A program made the position numbers and the translations under genes. DNA of 43,037 bases from the NCBI GenBank assembly GCA_000697055.1, contig JNDT01002337.1, positions 1 through 43,037 of the forward strand, given 5' to 3'. Below the pieces are notes generated by a model. It was not told the origin of the DNA. It saw only the letters and a program-made list of their open reading frames with translations, and made no database searches. The DNA comes from Saksenaea vasiformis B4078. Its lineage: Eukaryota; Mucoromycota; Mucoromycetes; Mucorales; Saksenaeaceae. This document shows, piece by piece, positions 21,710-33,130 of this stretch (the stretch's first letter is position 1; the number at the start of each line of letters is the position of its first letter).

Positions 21710-24700
21710 ATGACGACCTCATCTTCTGTTAGGTAAAAGATATCACTATTGCTTATCAGTATTCCTCATACGTCTTCAAACAAAAAAAGAGTGGCCGTTC
21801 GTGTACGGCCTCTGACGGACCATGAAAAACAGCTCAACGGAAACGCGATCATATCTTTTGTACCTAGCCAACCTCAAATTATCATCGGGAACGACCGGTC
21901 GTTTACCTTCGATTATGCTTATCCTCCTACTGCTGCTCAGAAGGAAGTGTACGACTCTTGCGTTGTACCTCTTTTAAACAAATTTATTGAAGGGTAAAAC
22001 GAAAAAAAATAGTCACTTGCGTTTGTCCTGCGATAGCTTACATACTGTTATTTATTACGTAGCTATAATTCAACCATCCTTGCTTACGGGTAAACAATGT
22101 CTGATAACGTTTTAATTTGAGTTTAATGTCCTCTCTTTTTTTCTCACAGTCAAACAGGAAGCGGTAAAACTTACAGCATGGGGATCGGACTCGATTCGGC
22201 GTTGAACGCCACAAACGAAGGCATTGTTCCCCGCTTTATCTATTCACTTTTTGATCATTTACATGCCAAATCTTCAATCGAGTACTCTTTCCAAGTTGCT
22301 GTCTCCTTTCTAGAGCTGCACAATGAGGATCTCGTTGATCTCCTCAGTAAACGGGAGGGGTTGAATTTGTCCATTCGCGAGGACAGTCACGGCAACATCT
22401 GCTGGCATGGTGTTCGCGAAGAAGTAGTGAATAACCCAGCAGAGCTGATGGGTTACCTGCAGAAAGGATCTATTGCACGCAAGACGGCTTCAACTGATAT
22501 GAATCATACATCTTCTCGATCACATGCTATATTCTCTGTAATTCTTAGACAAACGGAAGGAAACAAAAAGTTAGTTTCCAAATTTCACTTTGTCGACCTA
22601 GCTGGCTCAGAAAGGGTAAGCTTAAAAAAAAAGGAAAATCTTAAAGAATCGCATGATCAAACATGATTATCTAGCTGAAACGTACAAATGCGGTGGGAGA
22701 CCGTGCCAAAGAAGGCATATCAATTAACAGCGGATTGTTGGCACTCGGAAATGTGATCTCAGCTCTGGGAGATGAATCCCGCCGCGTGTCACATATTCCT
22801 TATCGAGACTCTAAACTTACACGGTTACTTCAAGATAGCTTGGGCGGAAATAGCCAGACATTGATGCTAGCTTGCGCTTCACCGGCTGAAGCTAATTATA
22901 CTGAGACTCTCAATACACTCAAGTATGCCAATCGCGCACGCAATATTCGAAATAGAGTCACCGTAAATCAAGAAGTCGGTGAAGGCGAACGACATAAAGC
23001 CCATATTATGCGACTCAAGGACGAGCTCAAGAAAAACGATGAATTTATTCGTGCTGTCAGCGGCGAAATGGATAGCCTTAAGAACGACGTCGAAACGCTT
23101 AACTGCACCCTCGCGAAGGTGACAGACGAATTGGCTACGGTGAAATATGAACGAGATATGTTAAGATGCCAAGCCTCTGGAGCCCCTGTAATTGATGAGG
23201 ATCACGGGATGCTACGTGAGTACGCCCGCACCATTGAGCAACTGCGGACAGAAGTCCATCACCTAAAACAGCAAGCTACCTCCCCTCCATTGCAGCAACA
23301 GACCATACTACCCCCGACCCCTGCGCCAAGTCCCGTACGAACATCGGCCAACGACAATGATTCATGTAACTTAATTGAGTCAATGACAACCAGAGACAAT
23401 GCCGATCTTGTACCTGAACGTAAAAAGAAAAAACATAGCTATCGGTTCGGTAGCAAGCGATCACAACGTGGCCGACGACGTCCCGGTGCATCTGCATCAA
23501 AACAAATACCAAAAATGGAACAAATGAATGGCAAAAATCTGGATATAGGCCGAAGCATTCAGCAAGCCAAAGCTAGTTTATGCAGTGACCTTGATTTTCT
23601 CAAATCATGTCAGGTAACTAACTAAAAAGAAAAGACGAGAGAGATAACAAACACGCATCATAATACATTTATAAATAGACATCCATGGATAGTTATCATT
23701 GGCCAATGGAAACAGATGACCTCTCAAAGGATCCATATATTATGCAGTTCGCCGATTCATTTACAGTAAATGACACGTTTCGTGTTGCCGACAGCAAGGT
23801 AAAACGACTACTAGATTGCTTTTTTATTTTTGGATCAGATCTACTTACACCTTAATGTTTCAGCCGCTGAAAAAAAATCGTCAAGAAAACCGAACGATTG
23901 ACGTCCAAAAGCTATTGCAACGATTTCAGGGTACGATCGACAGCAAGCACCATCTGATCCAACTTCTGGAACGTGCCAGCCAACTTCAAAAGGAGCAAAC
24001 CGTTGCCAGTGTAAAGTTGGCTAATGATCATAAACGAGCTTTAGCAGAGGCTGAAGCAAGATGCAAGAAACAGCAAACAGAACTCCAAAATCTCAAACGA
24101 AAACATCAACAACTCATGAACCATGCGGAAACCACACGTGCACAAAATAACACAACCATTTCGAACTTAAAACAGAAAGTGGAACGACTAAACCATGAGA
24201 AAAAGAAACTGATGAAGCGCATGAAGCAAGAAAGCGATCGTGCACGCGATAAATGCAGCAATTACGAGCGCGAGATACAGAAATACAGACGCCAAGAAAC
24301 ACAACATTCTGCAGCACGAAAGAAAGCGGAACGAGAAATCCTCGTCCAAAAAGCAGCAGCCAAACGATCTTCGGAAGATATTGTTGCCCTGTCGTCACAG
24401 ATGAAACAAGTCGTGCTGATACTGAAGAAGATGTTACAGAAAAACGACAAGATAGACCGAAATCTGTTGGCCAAAGCCGTTGCATGTGCAAGCGTTCGAG
24501 GCTATCTCGTAAAGCAAAACAGAAGCGCTGTAAAACCTGCATCTATTCAGCAACGTGTATACCAAAAGAAGCGAATTATCCACAGGTAAAAAAAAAAAAA
24601 AAAAAAAGGTAGCATGATGCAGTTGTTCCGGATACTCAATTTCCGTGGTTGCTTTAGAGCAATTTGTGCTCATGTGAAAGGGCTTGTTCCAGACAAGGAG

Positions 24701-25411
24701 GTTGAGGAACGCATTCAGAAGGTACATTGATCCCACCCCTGAATCCAGGGATATCTGATTTCTCACATGATTTATTGATGGTAGCGCGACCGCCTAGTGC
24801 GTGAGCAACAAGAATTATTGGCTGAGCGTCGTCTTGTGTTGGAAGATGAGGATGTAGCAGATCCTTGTGTACCACAATACATGGATGAGCGAATTGACAC
24901 CATCACTGCGCAGATCGGCGCCCTTGATTACCAGATTGAATGCCTACGACAGCCATTCACTGGTACTGATGAATGGGCAGACGTGGATTGCAAGGAGTTC
25001 TCGATCAAAGATACCCAAGTCGCATACGAGGTTGCTCTTTCCATGATCCGATCCCTTGAACCCGAAGAGATACGCATCGTATCAGAAGCTTTGATAGAAG
25101 ATGTCGTGCGTCTTCAGACCCAGAACCATGTCTATAATGTTCTTGCGCAGCAGATGGAGAGAACGATCCAATCTCTCCAGACTGGGCTTATCCAAATGCG
25201 TCGGCTTGGACGCACACATGATGCTTCTGCGTTTGACAAGGTCTTCGCTCAGTCTGTCCAGGCATCCATTCGCACAATGTATGGTCTGGCCCTTTTCGAG
25301 ACAAAACAGGAGTCCAATGTACGTCCGCCATCGAGAAAACAGAAGCTACAGCAGCAATCAGCCCTCGCGACGTTGTGTTGCCCGACTCCGCGCGCAGATC
25401 TAGGGAACTGA
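21710..25411 (+). CDS. Kinesin-4 family (KIF4/KIF21-like) motor protein, 9 exons, 1088 aa
   Basis: Exons: 21710-21732, 21760-21993, 22063-22089, 22150-22615, 22675-23613, 23679-23798, 23864-24585, 24613-24721 and 24785-25411 (3267 nt). The N-terminal motor has RVAVRVRPL, the P-loop GQTGSGKT at residues 95-102 split by an intron, switch I NHTSSRSH at 213-220, switch II DLAGSER at 244-250, and ends [16 protein letters not shown]. Long coiled-coil segments follow (exons 5, 7 and 9), separated by a Pro/Ser-rich and basic stretch ([15 protein letters not shown]). Kinesin-4 proteins are plus-end microtubule motors that regulate microtubule length or carry cargo. The extended coiled coil and N-terminal motor support kinesin-4, but the subfamily is inferred. 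Introns 1 (21733-21759) and 7 (24586-24612) are only 27 nt; the second is almost pure A. Confidence 0.9.
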
Positions 25412-26032
25412 TGCCAAAGACTATATCCCTGCAACCTAATTAAAAGGTTGCAGCTTTCTGTATAGCACTGACCTACCTTCCTTGTATATCTTTTTTTAAC
25501 CCCCTCTACAAATTACCATCCCCGTTTTCCTCATATATATTTGATTGTCTAGCTTTTTTTCTACGTTATAAATTTTGCTCATGTATTTGATCCCTGTTAC
25601 TTGAAGCTTCTGCAGGACCTTTCTACCGTTTCTGTTTTGTTGAAGCTAACTTATTGCCTTTGAAAAGCGGCCACGAGAGAAGAAGAACTGAAGCCCACTA
25701 CTGTTTTTTTATGGGCAACTGTAAATGGCTTTTTGCATTGACACTGAAACTAATTTTGTGCCTATAATAAATGGACCTAGTTAATGTTCCGAAGATACTT
25801 ATTTTCGTGTGGATCTCTGCATAAAACAATCAAGGATTGTTTGTCAGTTTAAGTCTCTGTGAATTGTGATGCAAAAATAACATTTACCCTTGCTAATCTC
25901 TTTTTTGTTCCGACACGTGGCTATTCTGTCTGCGCCTGCTTTTCCTTATTCTGTATCTCCTGCCTTTGTTACAGAGAATATTTATCCAATCTGCTTCCGG
26001 TTCTTGTTTCCCTCACTAATCATTAAATTTGA
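25412..26032. other. Kinesin 3' flank, no gene seen
   Basis: Pyrimidine-rich 3' flank with an AATAAA at about 25767. No coding signal. Confidence 0.4.
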
Positions 26033-26275
26033 ATGATGTGGATGGCCCATCATAGAATGACGGCAAACGTCGGAATATACCCACCAGCAATAGGTATCCT
26101 TCATGCCAAATTATGCGAGAAACCTTTTATGATAGTATTTCGCTCTCCAGCTGAATGGCGGCTTCTTCAGGTCCGTTTTTCTGTTTGTAGCTGATTAGCA
26201 TTTCCATCGATTTTTCAGTTTAAGGATAGTTGTCCACTCGGCATGGACTCAGTCGTTAGAAGCCTCGCGAAGTAA
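26033..26275 (+). CDS. Small spliced gene of unknown function (about 64 aa or longer)
   Basis: Exon 1, 26033-26170, opens with a run of in-frame ATGs (MMWMAHHRM) and continues TANVGIYPPAIGILHAKLCE. A 48-nt intron with GTCCGT donor and TTTTTCAG acceptor joins 26219 onward (FKDSCPLGMDSVVRSLAK, stop at 26273-26275). The stop overlaps a good donor (AA/GTAAGC), and another strong donor, GAG/GTAAGTTAG, lies at about 26364-26372. Two further small exons (ending near 26430) could therefore extend the protein by about ten residues. No family is recognised. The spacing and signals look real, but the gene is short. Confidence 0.4.
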
Positions 26276-26439
26276 GCGATCTGACGACGGTTGGTCAATC
26301 AATTGCTTATTCTTTTCATTCGCTTATAACGCTTGAGTAATTGGATACACAGGATCGCGCACCGAGGTAAGTTAGTGTGGTTATGCGATTCATTTTTGTC
26401 TAAATTCCACGAAGGCTATTGCTACGACGGCTAGTTTAT

Positions 26440-28370
26440 TTTGTGAATACGGCAATCTCATCCATATATGAAGGGAGTTTTGGCGAAAAAGCCATGAAGC
26501 CAAGGAACGGAATGTCGCGAGTACTATTGAAGCTGTATTAGAGTCACAAATGATGGAAAGTCGTTTGCAGTGGTCATGATGCCAAAAGAACAAGCATAGA
26601 AGCTCATGACAAGTAGAATGACTGCATCTGGCTAGGTACGGCTCGAAGGTCCCATAAGCACCTGCCAGTAAAAACAAGAAAGGGAGCCGTTCAGGGCTTA
26701 TAGGTATACGAGGTGTAACAGCAAACTACATCAATTACCTTAACGTTACAGTGGGTGGTGTGGATAAATATAAACAAATGAAACGCTATCCCTTAATAAT
26801 CGGTAATGCTCCTATGTGCACGCTTTTGGGCTTCAAATTTTGCCGAGAACGGTTTGCTCTTGAGTGAGTGTACAGCTTTCTGCTGGATTTCCTTTGTGGT
26901 TGATATGAGCATAACAAACGTTCTGTATGGTATCCCGCGTAAGATTGGACATGTTTAGATTAGATACAACAAACATTAGCTTAAGAAGGCGTCTTCTCGT
27001 GGTTTTACGCATTTTGCAGTTGAAACAAAAGTAATGGAGTCAATTACCGTCGATATCAACCTAGTAAACGTGAACTTTGGTATCATGGATGCATTTGCAT
27101 GATAGCATCCCATCCCTGTTTTATCCATACCACAAGAGTTTAGCACAAGAAATTTAACCTTTAGAAGTATTGCAGCTTATGCTTGATTAGTCAATGAGCA
27201 TGTCATTTTTCTTGGATCATGTTCTCCTTTTCATTTGATTTCGTTTTTGTAATTGCACGATTGTCATGGTTTTGTTCTTTTAAACAGTTCATGAGAATGA
27301 GAAGATTGTTCATGTATAACGTACCGACATGATTAAATATGAAAGAAATGGGAAAACGCTTCATAGCGATGATATATATTTGGAAAAGCTCGAGATTGCA
27401 TGTGCTCCATTGGCTGGTTTACCCTTCCATCTACTTCCTTTACTATATATGAGACTCTTAACTTTATAATTTAGCGTCCTCCAGGGAACCAACGCGTATG
27501 AGATGGTTTGATTGATACATTAATGTTGCCTACACCTTCCTTCCTTAGCGCGTACTTGATTTTTCGTGGATGCGATGTTTAGAAAAACGTAAAAAGCCAG
27601 TCAATAAATAGTGCACTGTAAAGGACGAGACCGTCCATCACGTAACTGCAGAAATTTGAAGATTTTATAAGACCTGAAGAGTCATGCGTTACATGCTACG
27701 CAAACCGTCGTAAAACATATTCCAAGCGTCGCTTTCATTAAGGCGCTCGTTACTGAAACCCCCTTTGGGATATTATGGTTGGCAACGATACGGGCAACAA
27801 CTATATCCTGTAAGAAAGTGTAGGCCGAATCAGATTACACTGTCCACAACTGAGCAAATCTTTGGTCGTTAAGAAAACCGCTGTTCTTATTTGCGAAAAA
27901 ATGCATTGTCCAGTAGTCCGGAAGAATTGTAATGCAACGAGTGCCGCAAATATTTACGGTACATATTACATGTGTCATGATAATAGCAAACTATCGCCAT
28001 CCCAACGTCTCTCTGTCAGTGGTACATCTTCACTTCAAGGATTAGGTGGCATATATGATCCCAATTCTGCTTGAAATAAGAGCATATCGAGCGGGATGAT
28101 GCATAAAAGGTGCATTCATGCGTTCGTGCTATTGCTGGGGTTTGTTCCGTCGAGAGCACACGACGCACATAACTTAGGAAATAATATCGTATATGGATAA
28201 AATATATCGTCTATTATTGCCTACTATTTATCCGTGGGGTGTGCACTTTTGAGGACCGTCTCTTCCCAGCAGTGAAACGATGGGTTTTTTTGTGACACTG
28301 GGAACCCTCTATGTGTGACGTTCGTCATTGGTTCGCATTGGGAATACTCGTCTCATTTCTTCTTTTTAGG
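26440..28370. other. Intergenic, no gene seen
   Basis: About 1.9 kb with no supported gene. ORFs at 26390-26677 (minus) and 27862-28074 (plus) show no domain and no transcription signals. The distal part holds the promoter of the RING gene. Confidence 0.35.
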
Positions 28371-28373
28371 GAA

Positions 28374-29398
28374 ATGGAAACTACTTCGAGTACCAACGAG
28401 GAGAATCCTAGGACAGATGCTATAACTGATACGGTACCGTCTGACTTTGATGAGAATGACCACAGTCTACAAACAACGGTGTCAGAAGTTCCCGATGTTA
28501 CTCTCACAGGTCAAGTAACGAATGACACTGCAACATCGGATCAAGGAGAACAGCCAATACTTATTGAACGAAAAAGACACGCCTTTTCTTACAATGCTAA
28601 TGAACTAAGACGAAGAAATGTCCCTACTAATGACGGAGGAGCACCTTCATCAAAGCCAGCAGCGGCGACCAATGACCATGCAAGTGGAGGGTTTTATGAA
28701 TGCAATATATGGTAAATATCATATTAAATTCTTTCACAACTAACTTCTGGCCTTTCAGTTTTGATACCGCAACGCATCCTGTCCTTACACTCTGTGGCCA
28801 TTTATTTTGGTAAGGAGCTACCTTGACGACAATATTTTCATTGATGATGGATTTCAGTTGGTCATGTTTAGCCCAATGGCTTCATGCTCAGGCGCGGAAT
28901 CCGACTTGCCCTGTGTGTAAGGCTGGGTGTGGCAAAGATAAAGTAATCCCGATTTATGGACGAGGAAGGGAAGAAAAAGATCCAAGGTAAATTCGAAAAA
29001 AAGAATAAGAATAAAATTCAGGCAATGTGATCGGAGTGTTGACCAACGAAAAGGGAAGACCCTTCCATACCCACACGACCAGCAGGCCAGAGGCCGCCTC
29101 CTTTGCGAGACCCAAACAGACCAGGTCCATCGTTCTTTGGCCAACCATTTCGAGGTGCAACATATAACACTGGTGGTGGTGTATCCATATCCGCAGGTAT
29201 AGGTCTATTTCCCTTCGGCATTACATTTGTAAGTGTGTTGTTGTTTCTGTATTTCTTGCTGTACTAATGTAATCCCATCAGAATTTCCCTACCAATACAT
29301 CAAACGGATTGCACGGTCAATCACAGCAGAGTGCGTTTATATCAAGATTAATCTTGATGATGCTGAGCTTACTTATCATTGCAATCATTTTCTATTAA
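28374..29398 (+). CDS. RNF5/RNF185-type membrane-anchored RING E3 ubiquitin ligase, 5 exons, 269 aa
   Basis: Exons: 28374-28711, 28759-28809, 28858-28986, 29054-29228 and 29282-29398 (810 nt). A disordered Ser/Thr/Asp-rich N-terminus of about 105 residues precedes a C3HC4 RING at residues 110-150: C110-x2-C113, C125-x-H127-x2-C130-x2-C133, then C147-PV-C150. The linker PTRPAGQRPPPLRDPNRPGP and the Gly/Phe-rich stretch GIGLFPFGITF are typical of RNF5/RNF185/Rma1. The last 20 residues form a C-terminal membrane anchor (LILMMLSLLIIAIIFY). Family members sit in the ER membrane and ubiquitinate misfolded or short-lived proteins. Intron 3 uses the acceptor at 29052-29053; the nearer AG at about 29019 would give stops. 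AATAAA lies near 29475. Confidence 0.92.
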
Positions 29399-29825
29399 AT
29401 ACATTTGGTCTTTTTTCGTTCTTCTTTGATTTCTTGTCTGTACACTGTTTATTCACCAGAGGTTTGCCCTACTTTAAATAAATTCTGCACCAGGGGAGCC
29501 CTGACCGTTTTAATATGCTCTATGGAGGTCTCTTTTGGTGGATCCAAATAAGTTGATTGAATTCTGTGTTTACCGCAAAAGGAGCAAAAAATATCATCTG
29601 TCCACTCATTCTACAGAAAACAAAACAGGACAAAGCAATGACGAACTCACTATCTACCTACGACAAGCTTCACTATCAAAGCGAGATCATGCAACATCTG
29701 TAAAACTGCATAGCACTATACTTTTTCCTTTAACGCTGCTCAATATCAGAAATTTAACCCAAAGTTTAATAACACGAATATTATTTTTGTTGTAATAAAG
29801 AAGAGGAATAGGATAGACAATCATG
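29399..29825. other. Convergent 3' region between RING and USP genes
   Basis: 3' flanks of two convergent genes, with AATAAA near 29475 and near 29793 on the plus strand. No separate gene. Confidence 0.4.
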
Positions 29826-31060
29826 TTAGATACCATCATGACTGTTGATGCTTGGAGTGGACCCTGCCACTTCATCGACTTTCAGATGTCCAGTACGTAC
29901 ACTCTGACTCAGTTTCTGAGCTGCAGTAAGTTTCTTTTTGCTCTTTTTAGCTTTGTCTTGTGGTCTGACCACAGTGACAGGAACAGGTGAGTTGTTCACC
30001 AAAAATGTAGATACACTACCCATCAGCATTCTATACAGCACCGTTAGAATGTACACATGTCTTGTGTAGCGCTAACCCTTTGAAAGCACCTCGATCTCTT
30101 GAGCCGCATACCACCATCGTTAGAGGGGTTTCGTAGATCTAGTTTACCATTAAAAAAACAAGTCTGATTGTCGAAAAAGTAACGATATTCACCAAACCTA
30201 ACAGTGCCTCTTTCGTTTGTCCAGCAACGGTATAGACAGTAATTTTGACGTTGTAAAGTAACATGTCGCCAAGAATCGTTCGTACTTTAGAGATCAGTGA
30301 TTTGGAGTTACGATCCAACTGTAGCGCGCCCATAATTCAGTACTAAAATGGCTAGACTATACATTACCTCCTGCCACAAACGGTACTTTTCTTCTTCATC
30401 CATGTCATCGACGTCTTCCTCTGTATTGAGGACACTTACAACGTGCACCTCGTCTCCGCTTCGTAACATAGTTCCCATCGCCCAGTGCATCGCATACATA
30501 CTTTCATCACCAAAGTCGCAAGCCATCAGGTACTTGCGAGTTTTCTTTACAGGCTGATCGGCGCATTTGCCGTAGGTAAATGAAACCACAATACGATCGG
30601 AAGCAGTAATCGTTTCCGGTGGTTCTGAAAACACCAGTTCAGGGGGGCGTCGAAACACTTTCGTAGACTTCTGGGCATCCATCGGAGAAGGTGGCGGCAT
30701 GTCATCCAGTACGATTTGTCTATTCAGCTCGGTCGTTCGAAACAGCTCAGGGTCACGGACTGCCAAGTCGTCTTCGTAGTCATCCTCGTCCTCTTCGTAA
30801 TAATAATACTCTTCTTTACGAGGCGGTCGATTTATTTTCGGTAAACGAAATCTTATGCGACCAGCACCAGACGTGTCCGATGAACTGTCATCGTCGCTAT
30901 CATCATCGGTTAAGATCTTGTTGGGATCAGTCTTTGCCACAATGACAGCTGCTTTGACTTTTCGATCCTCTTCCGTGTCCCGATTAAGTTCTTCTATTTC
31001 TTGAGCAAGCATGGCATCAAGGTCGCAAGCAACGTTGCTTCTAGGAGGTTGTGGTGTCAT
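29826..31060 (-). CDS. Universal stress protein (UspA) domain protein, 4 exons, 361 aa
   Basis: Exons on the minus strand: 31060-30368, 30318-30193, 30138-30077 and 30030-29826 (1086 nt). The first 160 residues are acidic and disordered (DDDSDDDSSSD, YYYYEEDEDDYEDD, PPPSPM). The Usp fold starts at RKYLMACDFGDESMYAMHWA, continues LLYNVKITVYTVAG, and reaches the nucleotide-binding-type loop VVCGSRDRGAFKGMLMGSVS then TFLVNNSPVPVTVV, close to the family pattern G-x2-G-x9-G-S. A basic tail (KAKKSKKKL) follows. Usp domains bind ATP or AMP and act in stress signalling; the partner is unknown. The loop is built from two exons joined across a 46-nt intron, which supports the model. Confidence 0.88.
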
Positions 31061-32239
31061 AGGAGGCGGGAAAGCGTACTAAGAAAGATTCCGAACTATC
31101 TCAGTAAAAAAAAAAGGGAGAAGTTCCACAATGATAGTGTTGCCTTACGGGCTTTTTATCTGTTTTCTTGAATGAGACCTTCATTCTTTTGCGACACAAG
31201 GGAAGAATAGAGAAAAAGGAAGTTGAAACTAACGGCTTTTTTGCAATCACAGTTGCGCCGCTTGAAAATGTGTTTTCGAGCTCCAACCCCACAAGTTTGA
31301 GTGAAAGGTGTTCAACCGAACTACACTGCTCTAGCGCTATCAGACCATAACCATATACAACCCTCACATGTTTGTATATTTAACAAACTTAACTGGGTTA
31401 GTTTGTTTATCCGAAACCTATGTTAGACGACGTATGCTTTCTGTAAGCACCTTACAAAGCACAGGTGGGTATGGGAAGGTTGTTCGAGCGCGGGAACCAA
31501 ATCTATTAGTACAGGCAAAGCAGGTCATCATGATATATATTGACGGTTTTTTCTCAAGCGTCGAAACTTGTATCCCCGCAAATAAGGTTTTTGAGTAACG
31601 CAACTTGTAAAAGTGAGCGCTCTGTAGCAGCACAAATGAATACTCGCTTTGATTGCGCTCATTTCTTACTCTCGTTCGAATCCTCGCAAGCAGGAAATTT
31701 CAAATTCTTTTGAGAAAGTTTACGCGCGGAATAACTTTGACACCCACGGTGCCACATATCACGTAATAATGCGTAACAACCTAACTTTTGCAATCATGCA
31801 CAGTGCTCTGTAGAGATGGTTACGGAGTTGGTTCTCCCAATGGGCACTCCCTGGTAGTCTTGTAAGTCTTTCGTCAAGGAACAGCTTTAACATTCTCGGG
31901 AATACTTAAGGCCGAGCCACTCTGTGTACACTGACTTGACAGCTTTGTTTACCAAGATCTCTTTTGGGTGTAACGTCCACAGATAAATATTCATATACTT
32001 AACGTGGCGTCCTTTCATCTAACCTAAAACAATGATTATAAGCTAGCATCCGCAGAGACTTTAACGAAAAACTTCTGCGTCACTACAAGAAAGTCCGTGT
32101 GCTTCTCAGCGAGTCTGTCAGTCGTAGGGATATGCTGATAAAGAGTTGTATCACCGTGCAAATGATAGTCATACGATCGTTCAGCTTCTTTTTTGACTTT
32201 TTTAAAGTTCGTTGATTTACTATTTACCGGATGTAATCT
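31061..32239. other. USP promoter region and unannotated sequence
   Basis: The proximal part is the promoter of the minus-strand USP gene. Short ORFs at 31368-31633 on both strands show no domain. The region ends at R copy 4. Confidence 0.35.
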
Positions 32240-33130
32240 TGCGCTGTTCTATATAAATTTGGCACATGTGAAGAGTAAGCTGGCGCTGAGAAAAGGTTGA
32301 ACATGCGGTTATTAGTGTATGAATTGGGTGATAGCTTCATACTCTGCTTACACTAACTTGGCGCCTCCACGGACACAAGGTTCGTATAAAGTAGCATAAA
32401 AATACGTTCATGGTTAGTAAATTGAACTTGTATGTCATCCTCCAAACCCCACGAAGGAATGGCGGAAGCTGGACCCGCGCTATGTACGGTGGGGCCGGCG
32501 AGAGGGAACCTGGCAACGATAGCCAATGGTAGATTATCACGCCCTGTGGAGAACTTGAAGCGACAGAACATCCGGCTATCTATTGCAGAAGATGGATGTG
32601 CTCAGTGTGCGACAGCATTTGTTTACCTTAATGATGGATGAAAAGCAACGCCACAGCCATCACGGCTTGGGGCAGAGGCATTGCAAGCTAAATGACGGAC
32701 AAAAAGAGACATTAGTAATCCTTATGTGTATTTCATCAAGAGGACATATCGGGAATGTTTGAGGACCAGAGTCGAAGAAAAAGGCGGATGTTCAGAAGGT
32801 TTGTAGATATGAGATTGTTTTCCGAATCAAAAGATGACGAATAAATATGCAACGTTTGAGCGGCCGCCGATGTTCTAAGAAATATGATTGATTGAAATGA
32901 TCGCCGCTGTACGATAGCATAAACGCTTCCAAAGAGGACGCACTCATTTTATTTAGAAGGGGTCGTTTGAAAGAAATGACGTGTGATGTGCGAACACGCA
33001 GCATTTACTAAACTTTCAGATGTTCCGATGAGACACGACCATCCTCCAAAGCTATGCATCCCGTTGGACACCTATCACATCTCATTGTCTAAAGCAAATG
33101 TTGCAGCTTGACGTTGGATCCAGTAAATCG
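32240..33130 (+). repeat. Dispersed relic family R, copy 4 (interrupted by a MITE)
   Basis: Plus-strand copy aligning in order with copy 3: TCTATATAAATTTGGC box, CTGGCGCTGAG, ACTCTGCTTACACTAACTTGG, GAGAACTTGAAGCGACAGAA, then TAFVYLNDG and PSRLGAEALQAK with in-frame stops. The sequence breaks at 32782, where the 265-bp MITE is inserted. It resumes near 33048 with CATTGTCTAAAGCAAATGTT, the counterpart of copy 3 near 16550. Confidence 0.58.
32783..33047 (-). mobile_element. 265-bp MITE, copy 2
   Basis: Inverted copy of the element at 1088-1352, the same length with only a handful of differences visible. The left end is GGCGGATGT and the right end CCATCCTCC. It is flanked by AAA on both sides (32780-32782 and 33048-33050), a likely 3-bp target duplication. 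It sits inside R copy 4, and the related R copy 3 lacks it at the same point. Confidence 0.78.

Noticed and set aside
31665..31690. tRNA-like GTTCGAATCC string
   Set aside because: The flanking bases do not pair as a T-stem, and no acceptor or anticodon arms were found at tRNA distances.
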